From assembly GCA_015501055.1 (NCBI GenBank), contig JADNYV010000594.1, positions 1 to 20,689 of the forward strand: a DNA stretch of 20,689 nucleotides, in the 5' to 3' direction. The notes beneath the pieces are model-generated. The model saw only the letters and a program-made list of their open reading frames with translations, had not been told where the DNA came from and made no database searches. Shown here piece by piece: positions 11,213-20,689 of this stretch. The stretch's first letter is position 1, and the number at the start of each line of letters is the position of its first letter. Made by a program: the position numbers and the translations under genes. Source of the DNA: Mucidula mucida (Eukaryota > Basidiomycota > Agaricomycetes > Agaricales > Physalacriaceae).

Positions 11213-12212
11213 TGCCAAGTAGCTTATTCGATTCATTGACACTTCTGGAGAGCGCGTTCCTTGTGGAGTCTAGTCGTGTTCCGGCAAGCCTGGACTACGG
11301 TAGGCCCACCTGTGATTCGCGCCTTCCTTCTGGGTTTCCCAAGCTCTGCACCCATGAATTTTGTTCATTTCTGGAAACCCTCGAGTCGTCCGTTTCTCAT
11401 GGCGGATATAGGTACGAATCAGTATGGCCTCAGTTCCGACGTTATAGCTTTCCAATCGGTCGCGTTCTCATGCTATTCCAGCCTCGATATACATCATCCC
11501 TCAATGAGTACATGGAACCACGCTGTACTCTTCAATCTGGAGTGCGAGCTCGACCTGAGCGCGACTTTTTGACACTCCATAGTAGGCTGTTATCAGCTCA
11601 TTTTCGTCCAATTGCCGTCTGGCACCTCTTTCAGGGCATGGAGAACAGCAAGCCGCGTTTGTTATGTGATACAGGATTTTTTAATGGCCCCATCGATTCT
11701 AAGTACGTCAAATCATAGCGTGTTCCATGATCCACGGCATTTCGTGGTAGGACGAGATGTGTCCATGGTCGAGATCATCATATGACTACCGCCCTCGACG
11801 TACCATGGCACTTTTCCGTGATGGCATGCATACGTATATCCGTCAATCTATCATTGAATTGTGCTTCACTTCTTCTCAATTGAAGTAGGATCAACGCGAT
11901 CGTGTTAGGACTGCCGTACGGCTTACGGGACGATATCAAGGTCGTGGCGTCGCCCGAACTGAATTGGATTCGCGACGTACTAGTGTGAGTAGACTTTTTG
12001 CAAATTACATCTTCGCATTAATCGACATTCGCAGCTTGCGATGCCACTTTGATCGGCGCCTCCTGGAATCCGCCTCGAAGTATTGACATTCCTATATGGA
12101 CTCGGAGGTTCTCATTCAGCGCTGTTGGCAAAGATCTTCGGTCTTATTTACTTCGTATCTGACTCACCGTAGCGTGGCAGAAGACATTTCGGCAATCGGG
12201 ATCCAGAACTGA
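11213..12212 (+). other. Coding-like island with splice-consistent exons, interrupted by a stop
   Basis: A frame open from about 11213 reaches a GTACGT donor at 11703. It continues in phase at 11889-11984 after a TAG acceptor, which would make an unusually long intron of 186 bases. It then passes a GTGAGT donor at 11985 and a GCAG acceptor ending at 12034. The middle exon reads INAIVLGLPYGLRDDIKVV, which looks like real protein. The third exon meets TGA at 12084-12086 but stays open afterwards to TGA 12210-12212. No ATG start and no family are apparent. It may be a relic of an unidentified gene. Confidence 0.22.
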
Positions 12213-13120
12213 ATTGGTCTACGTTTATACTATAGACTAATCCTGAAGAGGCAATCACGACTCTGGAGGAGGGATGTTGGTGGCGGTTCTTCCTCCGATA
12301 CTGAATGCACAGCCTGACTGCTCTGACGCACTGGACTTACCTCGTTTGGCTTAGTCTACACCCTGCTCGTGATGTTAGATTTCTTGAACAATGACCACAG
12401 TAGCGAGGTCCCGCATAACCCGGAGTCAAATAGCGGGTCTTTACCATAGGGAGATGGGCATTGACATGCAGTTCGTGCAACGTGTCACCCCTACTGTGAG
12501 TCAATCACTCTGTTCTGTGTTCACTGCTCGACGTTTAGTAAGGGTATTCTGACTGTATGTGAACCACGTATCATAATTGAGGCGCTAACTTTCGTGACAC
12601 GGTTTGCGTTGATCCGACTATCGAGCTATTTGGGGTTTCCTATTCAGCGCTTCCCGTCAGATTTCTTGTTAAGCGCTGGGATGTCTGTTCTTGCTCTCGG
12701 TGGCATTTTTACATACGGCTACCCGAGATGAAGTTGGACTTCCTTTGTTCTCAATCACGTCATTTGTAATATGCGATCGGGCTGTCGTGACAACAGTCGG
12801 GTCATGCTTTCTACGACTCGCTCGGTTCGCTTGCCATTTGCCTCCGCAGCAATCAAGCATCAAGTTGCCGATTATATTTTTGAGCTAGCCGCATACGGGA
12901 ATGCTTGGGCGAAGCAGGATAAAAGGCGCGACCTCGACTGGCGTGGATCCTACCAACCCATCCCGCATTTCGTCTCGCGTCGTCCAGTGCCCACTACCAG
13001 CCCTTGCGCACCATGTGTTTGTCAATGTCTGCAGTCGCGTTCTTCATCACATCCGAGACCTCTCTTCGACTCATTGCATCCCAAAGTCGCTCCCACTGTG
13101 ACGATCATCTGCTGTCGGGG

Positions 13121-13213
13121 ATGTCGACCACACCCGTAACCATGAACGGACCACAGTGCTGCCATTGTGGATACCGCGGCGGTGAACACGAAAAATCGTG
13201 CCCATTCAAATAA
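13121..13213 (+). CDS. Small Cys-rich ORF or last exon of an unknown gene
   Basis: Thirty codons from ATG 13121 to TAA. The product carries QCCHCGYRGGEHEKSCPF, with spacing C-x2-C-x6-H-x3-C, which resembles a small zinc-binding knuckle of unusual spacing. The frame is also open upstream to about 13004, so it may be a terminal exon and not a complete gene. No neighbour explains it. Function unknown. Confidence 0.25.
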   Translation: MSTTPVTMNGPQCCHCGYRGGEHEKSCPFK

Positions 13214-14804
13214 TCCTACATGGTAAGTTTCCGTTGTCTTATATCACGCCGGACACCATCTCACACGGTTCGTAGACACCATTGTCCCCCCTTCACGCAA
13301 CCCATGCCTTCGCTAGTCTCATAGCTACGCGACTCTTATCCATCTGATACTCATCTATCCTCCTGTATTCATCGTCTATCGACCATCGTCATTGTTCCCA
13401 TGTACCATCATTTACGCCATAGCTTAGTATCTATTACACACGCACGTTGAACGCCCATTGTACCACTACTATAATTATCAGTGTTTTCCAAGTTCTCGTT
13501 AAACGTTTAGCTGTCTGTACATGTGTCGGAAAAGGTACAGGGCCTCGAAAGGCGCAGCGTTATCGGCTCGGGTGCCTGACCTCGACGGTCCGCTGCAAAC
13601 CCCGCTTCCGTCATCGATATGACTTCGGCTTTCTTTTGACGAGAGATCTTCGTCCGATAAACATAGTCGTTAACAAGACGCGTGACAGATTCGGGCGGAG
13701 TACACACCCGCCTGTTCTGTACCGCGGTGCTCCCTCTCGGCCAGAATCTACCACCTATCTCTCAGATGATCTCTGCATGTTTTGATCTCAAGCAGGGCGT
13801 GCGCGTCATTCCGTTGTGTCCAGTTTCCGGAGCCAAATTAGGCCGCCCAGTCGGACTTGTCATCCCAGGTGTGTAGATGGTGAGTTATCATAATAGTCAT
13901 CGATTATCCGCTAATAGCTAGCCCAAGCCTTCTCGGAGATCTTACGAAACCTGTAGTCCTGTGAGCGGCTTCCCAGACCTCACTCACGACATCCTTTGCA
14001 GCTTTTTCACTGGTGATGAGGCCATGCATCAGATCCAGGCGCGCTAATGATCCGGCACGCGCATTCTTCTATCACGCACTCGACGACATAACGCTTTCGT
14101 TACGCGATCCTGTTAGATTATGTACGAGTCGTGAGAGAAGTCGCGCCCGAAGAACGCTAAGCACTGTTACTTATGGTTGCTAGAAGTTTGAACCTGGGCT
14201 TGTGCAGTAAAGTGTTCCTGATAGGCTGCACGACATGCCAGAAGGATAATCCGCTCAAAGAAAGTCAAATGACTCCTTCGTAAGTTACTCAGTTATTCCT
14301 CGCATCCATCGAATCCGGAAGGCTTGACGAAGGCATCACTATTCCTCTGCACGCCTGAGCAACCGCCTGAGAACCACCAACACCACATGGGTTGCAACCT
14401 CTGTATGAATCACTAGGAGAAACAAATTCAGCCGTGGAAGGTCTTACGCTCACTCCTGTCCTACGCCTCGTGTGGTCATGTCGACCTGATGTTGATCTGT
14501 TAGCTTTCGTCCATCTACACCATCTAAGTTTGCTCCACCTTCGCATTTAAAAACAGCTCTTTCTCACTTGTCCGGGCATCCCGAGAACTGATCGAAAGGG
14601 GATGATTCCTGGCGTATGACGAAGTGTTCAAGCTCACAGGTATCACTTAACTCCGCAGTCCAATGAGCTCCCTTCGGCATTCGCCCATGTTCAACAGACT
14701 ATCTCAATCCCAATCTAATTACCATCCATCACGTCTCGGTCTTTCGTATCCGGAGAGATTTTGTAACTCTTCGCAGCCCTATCCCGGCGTTCCAGGAACC
14801 TGCA

Positions 14805-15053
14805 TCAAACGAACCGACAAAGACCTCCTCCCAAAATGGACAACATGGCCCGAACTTTCGTGTCGAGTACACATGAGGGTATGCGCGTGATTTGTGTGCG
14901 TAGGATACCCACGAGTTCCAGGTATTTCTGTGAAGTCTTGTCGAGTTGCTGATTCACTGCTTTTAGCGCCAATTTAACCCAAAAGATGCTAGCGTAGGAC
15001 GTGCCTCCCATCTCCTTGCTTTGCGACCCTGGTGCGGGGTCACCCGAGCCCAT
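14805..15053 (-). other. Possible coding frame, unassigned
   Basis: An 82-codon minus-strand frame begins with ATG 15053 and has a helical middle part (KLALKAVNQQLDKTSQKYL). No domain, splice partners or promoter are seen. It could be chance; listed only because composition looks protein-like. Confidence 0.12.
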
Positions 15054-15359
15054 GAGTCGCAGCGACTAGGTACCCTGAACGTATGCTGACTGCCTCCACA
15101 TCAAAGTCTATCTTCTATCACCGTGTGTCACCGAACGTGCTTCTAATAACTCTCCTCCCCAAGAGACGAGTCGTAAAGGGGTTGACAGAGTCGATAGTCA
15201 AAGACGGCCGTGGACCGGAGATAAGAGTGGGGAGCTTTATAGTACGTGATTGCACGCCAGTCTTGAGCATGCCTAATATAGATAAGAGTGACCTTGGCAC
15301 GTAGTACATACTAATACTTTATGGCACTGTTTGTGTCGGACATGAGCTAATCAAATAAA

Positions 15360-16520
15360 AATAGGTTTATTTCGCCGCCGTTGTCGCCCCAGTGTCGCGA
15401 CGTTGAGCTCTCCATGTGACCGCGATCGGGGTTGGAACGTGGCTCAAGTGTCGATCGCCTTTGACCACCATCATGACAAGATGACACTCCCCAATGGCAC
15501 GACGACCTTCACGGTACACGCGACTTACTATGGTTTCTCTCCTCTCTCATCGTGTACGTCGTAGATTCCGGAAGACCTCCCTAATGGTTCTATCGTCGTC
15601 ATGAACGGTGGAGAACCGAAAATTATGTCTCGCGAACATCTCTTCAAAGGGATCCCGGAGCGCAAGCCTCTCGTTCAATGTTGTGTCGGATGCAAAACTA
15701 TGACAAGCAGGGAGGGCACGGGAAAACCCTTCTCCATGTGCTCGGCCTGTAAATAGGCGAAATACTGCAGGTGCGCCGCCATTTGTTTCGTGGCGACGCT
15801 CTGCAGTCTGATTTCGGTAGCACAGCTGCCAGAAGTCAGTTTATATCTGATACGCGTTATTTCGCGTCCTTGATGGTCCTAGGAATGACTGGCGAGGACA
15901 AAGCAAGCTGTCTGCAGCGTCAAGCACAGAATGCGCCACTCAAGGCGAAAGAGGAAATCTGCGCAAAGGAAGGACGTCGATTCAAGCAACCCTCTCGCAC
16001 TCCAGGCGTGGTACCGGAAGAATCATAGCGCCGTTGAATACGGGTACGCTTTCATGTCCCTCCGAGCCTCCAACCACCCATGTATTGTAGATATGCAATG
16101 CTCTACAGCTCGACAAAGGCCGCGCGTCACCTCACCAGATCAACGAATACGCAGCTTCCTTTGTACTTGAGCGTGACAATTCAGCGCCGAACGATATCGG
16201 GAAGATGTGGCTCACCAGAATTGATGCGGCACCGTTATACATAGTGAAAAGCTTTCTTTCCGTACGTTTCCTTTCGGACTCCTGTTTCTACCCTACTAGA
16301 TGATACGCAGGATGCTTCATTTGCGACCGCGACGAAGAACAATATGATTTTTGTCTGGCTAATGGAATCCGATCCCAAGCTTTTTATGTCGAGTATGGTG
16401 GAATTCCATGCGCCACCGCCCAAAGAAAGCATTGTTATTGACGAGACCTGGCTTGTGCAAATACAGTTAGCCTGTTCAGGGGCAGAAATGCCACCGGACG
16501 AAGATGCTGCAGGACAATGA
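15360..16520 (+). pseudogene. Decayed MYND-type zinc-finger protein gene
   Basis: The fragments follow the order of agaricomycete MYND proteins: RDVELSM, then DRGWNVAQVSIAFDHHH, then an exon 15565-15753 ending in the first zinc pairs (CCVGC and CSACK), then AKYC, CQKS, DW, KASCLQRQAQNAPLKAKEE, NPLALQAWYRKN, ALQLDKGRASPHQINEYAASF and a C-terminal block 16311-16520. Plausible introns: 15514-15564, 15771-15825, 15839-15882, 16033-16090 and 16262-16310. Damage: TAG at 15754-15756 inside the finger; a frame change near 15413; a one-base loss just after DW (about 15893-15898), with the conserved His of HK read as Asp; a one-base gain near 15988-15992; and an awkward junction near 16033-16091 that needs either a GTTGAA donor or another frameshift. 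Intact relatives bind zinc and often mediate protein contacts. I infer that this copy is non-functional. The 5' end is unclear. Confidence 0.72.
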
Positions 16521-16822
16521 GCTTCCCTCCCTTTTGAGTAGTACGCACGAAGTATTTTTGTACTTCCAATCAAGCCGTGAAAATGTTAAGCTGATGACCC
16601 AACTTAACACACGTTAGCGCCGTTCTGCAACAGAACTTTGGATCTGTCGCAGCATCTGCTACGTCTTGGGTGCCCGTCCTTACTACTACGTCTGAAGCAT
16701 TTCCTTTATTCAAGTTCATATCTGATACGTCCCTACTGCAATAGGAAGTCAGGACTCACCACGGATTTCGTCCGCTGCCAGATTGTCAACACTGTCCACC
16801 AGGGCGTCTTGCCTCTGTTACT
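16521..16822. other. Short intergenic stretch, nothing seen
   Basis: Between the MYND relic and the next doubtful frame. Stops occur in all frames and there is no RNA gene or repeat. Confidence 0.4.
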
Positions 16823-17331
16823 ATGAGCGCCACGAGCGGTCTACACAGATTCATTGCGCTACTCATCTTAAATGGAGAGGAGGTATGATACCATCTACGC
16901 ATGGGAACATGGCCCCACAACTGTCCATTTGTTCCACATCTTTCCGTGGACATCATTCAGGTACCGCCGGACTCAATTCTAGTTATAAGTCCGCTTTCCT
17001 CATGGATGACCCACCTCATCTTTAGTCCTCCATCCCCACTACACATCCATGTCACCAAGAAAGGACACGAACGGCTGCATCGAGTCGTCTGAAGCTGCGG
17101 GATATATCATCACGATCGAGGCGCCGAGTCGGAATCCGAGCCCAATGCCTCCTGCTGCTACAGGAAATCTGCTGGAAGGATTGAGGGTTGACGCAGGGGA
17201 TATCACTTCCAGCTTTTCACGCATGAGAATGTCCGATGAGAACGACAAAGAGAAAATGTGAGTATCCAGAAAATGTGTACAATGTAAGATCTGACAAAGA
17301 ACACAGACGTGGCGACAATGGCAAACAATAG
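16823..17331 (+). other. Doubtful small gene convergent with the oxidase gene
   Basis: Two readings are possible. The simpler begins at ATG 17049 (a TATAAG lies about 65 bases before it), has a GTGAGT donor at 17258, a CTGAC branch site and an ACAG acceptor ending at 17306, and stops at 17329-17331, giving 77 residues rich in Ser, Pro and Gly. The other begins at ATG 16823, splices 16883-16960 and reads EEVPPDSILVISPLSS, then meets a stop at 17090-17092; one frameshift there would join it to the second frame (SSEAAGYIITIEAPS). The pattern suggests a small lineage-specific gene, possibly broken. No family recognised. Confidence 0.25.
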
Positions 17332-17421
17332 ACCTGTAGCAAATGTGACAATGCCTGTACAATGATAACACTATACTTCGTCCTCTGATACGTAAGGAAA
17401 AGCACTTTCGAAATTGCTTGG

Positions 17422-18703
17422 CTACTCCTTTAGCAACACAACGACCTCCTCCGCACATCCCCAAGACGCTTGCCATCCTGCACCAGAATGTCCGTAGTTA
17501 TGGATTACCTTAACGCCAGCGACCGCACTTCCTTTCGCCAGTCTGAGCCCATCTTTCCTAGCCGGCCTGAACCCAACGACCTCCTTCAACACAATGGGGT
17601 CCAAGTCTTCGGGTAAAGGCTTCCTCGTCGGCGACGTCAAATAGGCCGGTGACAGCTCCGGGAAAATCTCCAGTGCCCTACGCTTGATCGACAACGTAGT
17701 AACCGGATCTGGCGTCGCAGACCAATCCCCAACCTCACGCGTGCCACCGATGACGACCTGTCCGCTCTTGCGAGGGATGATGTACGTGCGTTCACCGCCT
17801 TCTCCACCGCCCACTTCTTCTTCAGCTGACGATGATTCGGACGCCAAGGTTTCGCTGGCGGCGAGCGATCCGACCTGGCGCGTACGACCTTCTTTCACCC
17901 AAGGAGCGTCGAGGACAAGGACGTGCCCTCGGACCGGGTACATGGAGGTGTCGTTGACGTCGGAGAGGTGAATAGACCCTAGACCGGTGCAATTGATGAT
18001 AGCCTCAACTCGTGTTGGTTTTAAAGACGCGAAATTTGCAGGACTAACCAAAACGCACCGTCTTCTTAATGTTTAAGTCTTCCAATGTAAGAGCAACCAC
18101 CGCCGGATGGTTGATAGATTCGGCCAAGGATCCTAGCTCAGCCCTTTCCAGGACACCTCCCAGTGCCACGAAATGCTTCACCAAGACGTCAAGGTACGGT
18201 CCAGTATCCATCGTCATGCTCGTAAACGACACACTGTACAGAATCGGGGGATGGGCGTCCTCCGGTGGCTCGAGGACCTGAAAGTCGGGAAGATCTTCAA
18301 AGAATGCGATATGTTTGTCGCCGGGATGACAATAAAATTCGGTCTGCCTGAGCTTGAGGAGATGCTCGCCGTACGCCCTTTCCCATTGGTCCGACATGCT
18401 CTCTTCAGCGGCCTTGATCTGTGCCCACATCACGTCAAAAGTTCGCTTGTCGATTTTCCTCTGGAGTATGTCATCGTCGGCGGCGAAAGACAGATGATGG
18501 GCTCCGGCACACGGTGAGGCATAGGTCGGTATGAGAGGGTCTCCTGGCAGGTCCTTGGAGAGTATGATGACCTAAGGGAAGGGTGAGACAAGCAAGGGCT
18601 ACTATAACATACCAACCTTCGTGTCAGATGAAGACTGCAGGACGCGGATGGCGGTGGTGAGTCCAATGACGCCCGCGCCTACAACGATGATAGTGGGCGC
18701 CAT
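17422..18703 (-). CDS. D-amino-acid oxidase (FAD-dependent), three exons
   Basis: Oxidises D-amino acids to 2-oxo acids with release of ammonia and hydrogen peroxide, using FAD. Exons (minus): 18703-18617, 18571-18059, 18003-17422; introns of 45 and 55 bases, GT-AG, phase 0; 393 residues. The N-terminus has the dinucleotide-binding motif VVGAGVIGLTTA (7-18). Later: INCTGLG (about 203-209), YPVRGHVLVLD, TYIIPR (Y274 region), a FRPARKDGLR motif with the probable substrate-carboxylate-binding Arg at about 346, and the C-terminal signature VIHNYGHSGAGW (366-377). A Ser/Glu/Gly-rich insert at about 245-271 lengthens the protein compared with typical members. The C-terminus is LLKE, so no canonical SKL-type peroxisomal signal is present, whereas many fungal homologues are peroxisomal; a cytosolic location is inferred. 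D-aspartate oxidase is the closest alternative. Confidence 0.93.
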
Positions 18704-19535
18704 GATCTAAATCCATCGTCTATGAATAAAGCGCTTGTTGAAAAGAGATAATTACACACCGCGTTCAATTACTAGGAGAACAAAAACGAATCAGTGAAAG
18801 GCTCAGTTGGGGTGACTTGGGCCGTTTACACGTCGCCTGTTATTTGATAAATATTTCAGTTAGCGCGAGGATATACGACGTAATGAAGGAGAGGAGCTGT
18901 TGTCAAACGGAGCAGGAGTGTTAGATTCCAACACTTGCCTATACGATTGCGCAGTTGGCGTTTGTGAAAGGTTCGCGTAGGGTAGTAGTTCTTAGACGAG
19001 GATATACGATCGCACAGTACTTCTGGCCCTAGTCTAGCCCCCTTTCAGAGACCGTAAATCCGCGCCGATGGGTGCAGAAGATAGCCATGGCGGGCGGGAA
19101 GAGGGCCGCGGCAAAATCCGCCGCGAAGCCGGAAGTTTTATGCCGTAGGCAATGTAATCTTATCTTTTCACCCTCATGTTTAACCCTAACCCAGAGAATT
19201 GTCCCTCAAGGCTTCAAGCGATCTAGCGGAGGCCTAATCCAGGCGCCACGCGTAAAAGTTACACGCACTACTTCTCACTGTCAGTCGTTACGTCCTGCGC
19301 TTCCTTCCGCGGTATCATACTGAAAGTATAACATCCGTAATTTGTATATGTGAGAAAGCTGAACGTTCTGGGAAAACGTCTCTCTCAAATGGCAACAGGC
19401 CATTCACTTCGGTGTTTCGTATTCCGTGGAAGCCACACGTGTATGTGCGCCATCTTTATCCCATGACATGGCTGCTTCCTCCTTCGCTTTTAGAGAGGAG
19501 GACAAGATTAGAATGTGTTCGCACGGTAGGCAGCA
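18704..19535. other. Intergenic region upstream of divergent oxidase and paralogue genes
   Basis: Contains a duplicated short motif (18866 and 18997) and no supported gene. An 83-codon frame at 19072-19323 starts with Lys/Ala-rich residues but has no motif or splice partner, and I leave it unassigned. The region should hold the promoters of both flanking genes. Confidence 0.45.
18866..19009. repeat. Dispersed direct repeat CGAGGATATACGA
   Basis: The 13-mer occurs at 18866-18878 and 18997-19009, 131 bases apart. A looser third relative (CCTATACGATTGCGCAGT) lies near 18938, and its tail matches the bases after the second copy (TATACGATCGCACAGT). These could be regulatory sites or remnants of a local duplication. 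Confidence 0.4.
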
Positions 19536-19540
19536 TATAA
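19536..19540 (+). promoter_or_regulatory. TATA-like box before the second paralogue
   Basis: TATAA begins 38 bases before ATG 19574. Its spacing resembles that of the TATA box to ATG 8381 in the first copy, which suggests a shared promoter layout with short leaders. Confidence 0.4.
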
Positions 19541-19573
19541 CAATCGAGGATCTCTGGAAGCTGGCGAGTAACC

Positions 19574-20689
19574 ATGAGCGCCTCTGACACCTCGTCACAC
19601 GCATTGCCGTCTGGATCTAGCTCCTCTGTCTCTTTGTCGGCGGACCTGACGGTAGCGAATATCCATCTATTCCAGAGGGACGACCCAATCGTTCAGCACC
19701 CTCGCGCGTATCTGAACGTAACCGTCGATGCCAGTCGTTCTTTAGGTATCAATCTGGCGTATCACAGCGCGCTCACGCAGCTCGTGTATTCGAAAATGAG
19801 AGACTTGGCGCAGAACGAATACCTTACGGCTCACGTCGCACCTTTGATAGACGGAGTTCTGCATCGGGAGCTCTCCGTAGAGGTGGACTTGAAGCGCTAC
19901 AGAGACGCCGACGCGCCGCAGTCTAGTGGCAACGGACACCTTGCTGCGCTTCTGCGTAATGATCCTCGTGCCAATCTGTTTGGCGTGAGTCCCGAGGCCA
20001 AGCAACACAATACCCCGACGCCACAATCCCTTCTCGACGCTATACGACATCACTTCTCATCGATCTCGTCGTCATTGTTGTCGTATAATGCCGCGGACTA
20101 CATGGTTATCCACCGTGCCGGCGGGCATCCCATTCAACGTCCTCCCCTCAGAGCTCAGGCTATCATGGAATTTCTCCATCCCGAGCAGGATCCCTTCAAC
20201 CTCGAGCGCCTGGCCGCTCTTTTTGCCTTCTACTCATCCGACGTCGCTCCATCCTATAACGTCGTCGAGCAAAACTGCTACCACATGTCGGCATGGATAT
20301 GGCACGCCGTTGCCCATCTGGCGCAGCATGTCCGACACCAGTTGCTCGATCTGGAACCGATGGGCAAGTACGGACTCCTCCGCACGGTGGTTTGCATGCA
20401 CTATGGCGAGCACGTTGACGAGAAGGTCCTTGAAAGAGCGAAGGAAGCCTGGAATCACTGGGAGCGCCGGTTCGAAACAGCGAGTGAGGTGAAGTGGAAG
20501 GAAGCACGTCTCCAGAGACATATATCCGCCCTGTCAGCCGAGCGTGTGAGTGCTTTTGTCTTTTCAACGAAAGAGTTTACATTCTGATCGTTGGTATAGA
20601 TGGCAAACGAGGAGAAGATAAAAGCAGGTTTACCGATTTCCAAGAGATTTGAGATTCTGATGATATGTAGCGCACCTGGCATACCTCCA
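19574..20689 (+). CDS. Paralogue with Asn-Cys motif, permuted papain-like domain suspected; 3' end outside window
   Basis: Exon 1 is 19574-20545 (324 codons); a phase-0 intron 20546-20599 (GTGAGT...TATAG) leads to an open exon from 20600 to the window end (30 codons). Residues about 44-300 are homologous to the N-terminal part of the gene at 8344; by hand count 46 of 68 residues match in the block starting RAYLNVT. The motif EQNCYHMSAWIWHA (C235) lies on a likely helix, like the Asn-Cys nucleophile box of LRAT/PPPDE-type permuted papain folds. Conserved His candidates are H64 (AYHSALT) and H88 (TAHVAPL). After about residue 285 the sequence is charged and helical (coiled-coil-like). A Ser-rich N-terminus precedes the domain. 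I cannot name the family; thiol hydrolase activity is only a hypothesis. Whether a kinase follows, as in the other copy, cannot be seen. Confidence 0.75.

Larger units (their letters stand above)
10650..15359. other. Gene-poor stretch with unassigned coding-like islands
   Basis: About 4.7 kb without a gene I can name. Short coding-like islands are listed separately (10832-11208 minus, 11213-12212 plus, 13121-13213 plus, 14805-15053 minus). The rest of 12213-13120, 13214-14804 and 15054-15359 shows many stops in all frames and no recognised motif, tRNA, terminal repeats or transposase. It looks like decayed sequence between two related loci. Confidence 0.45.

Noticed and set aside
13447..13876. 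Plus-strand frames, one ending LGRPVGLVIPGV
   Set aside because: They look protein-like in places, but there is no start context, consistent splicing or recognised family; too weak to annotate.
15839..16730. Shared 12-mer ATATCTGATACG at about 15845 and 16716
   Set aside because: A 12-base match is expected by chance in 20 kb; flanks do not align.
1..20689. CRISPR arrays, bacterial operons, viral genes, complete transposons
   Set aside because: No regular spaced repeats, transposase motifs, terminal inverted repeats or viral proteins were found; intron-rich genes show a fungal nuclear origin.

Overview
The window looks like nuclear DNA of a basidiomycete fungus, most likely an agaricomycete. 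Genes are split by many GT-AG introns of about 45-60 bases, often with CTNAC-like branch sites. The proteins include a PPS1-type dual-specificity phosphatase, a small secreted chitin deacetylase, a TKL-type protein kinase with HAD in place of HRD, a MYND zinc-finger relic and a D-amino-acid oxidase. All gene models here were spliced by hand, using reading-frame continuity and family motifs.

Layout. Positions 444-3701 (minus): five-exon PPS1-like phosphatase of about 1021 residues. Positions 3774-5970: a long intergenic stretch ending in a TATA box and a pyrimidine-rich leader. Positions 5975-7150 (plus): nine-exon secreted polysaccharide deacetylase of 250 residues with all family motifs. Positions 7151-8335: no gene seen. 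Positions 8344-10649 (plus): seven-exon gene joining an unnamed N-terminal domain to a complete TKL-like kinase. Positions 10650-15360: a gene-poor stretch with coding-like islands but no gene I can name. Positions 15360-16520 (plus): a MYND-finger pseudogene with one stop codon and several frameshifts. Positions 16823-17331 (plus): a doubtful small gene. Positions 17422-18703 (minus): three-exon D-amino-acid oxidase of 393 residues. Positions 19574-20689 (plus): a paralogue of the N-terminal domain of the 8344 gene, running off the window end.

The most interesting part is the pair of paralogues about 11 kb apart. The second copy has a QNCYHMSAWIWHA motif that resembles the Asn-Cys box of permuted papain-like enzymes (LRAT/PPPDE type). 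The first copy has NNSYQMSAWIWHA, so the candidate catalytic Cys is Ser, and it runs in frame into a kinase. The first copy also appears to have lost one base in a G run near its original start: the reading frame matching the paralogue begins at 8381 and breaks at 8446-8450. The later frame is rescued only by an ATG lying directly on the TATA box. A pseudoenzyme-kinase fusion, or a decaying gene, are both possible.

The phosphatase, deacetylase and oxidase look like ordinary single genes that share no pathway. The 8.3-20.7 kb part looks like an accessory region of lineage-specific paralogues and decayed copies.
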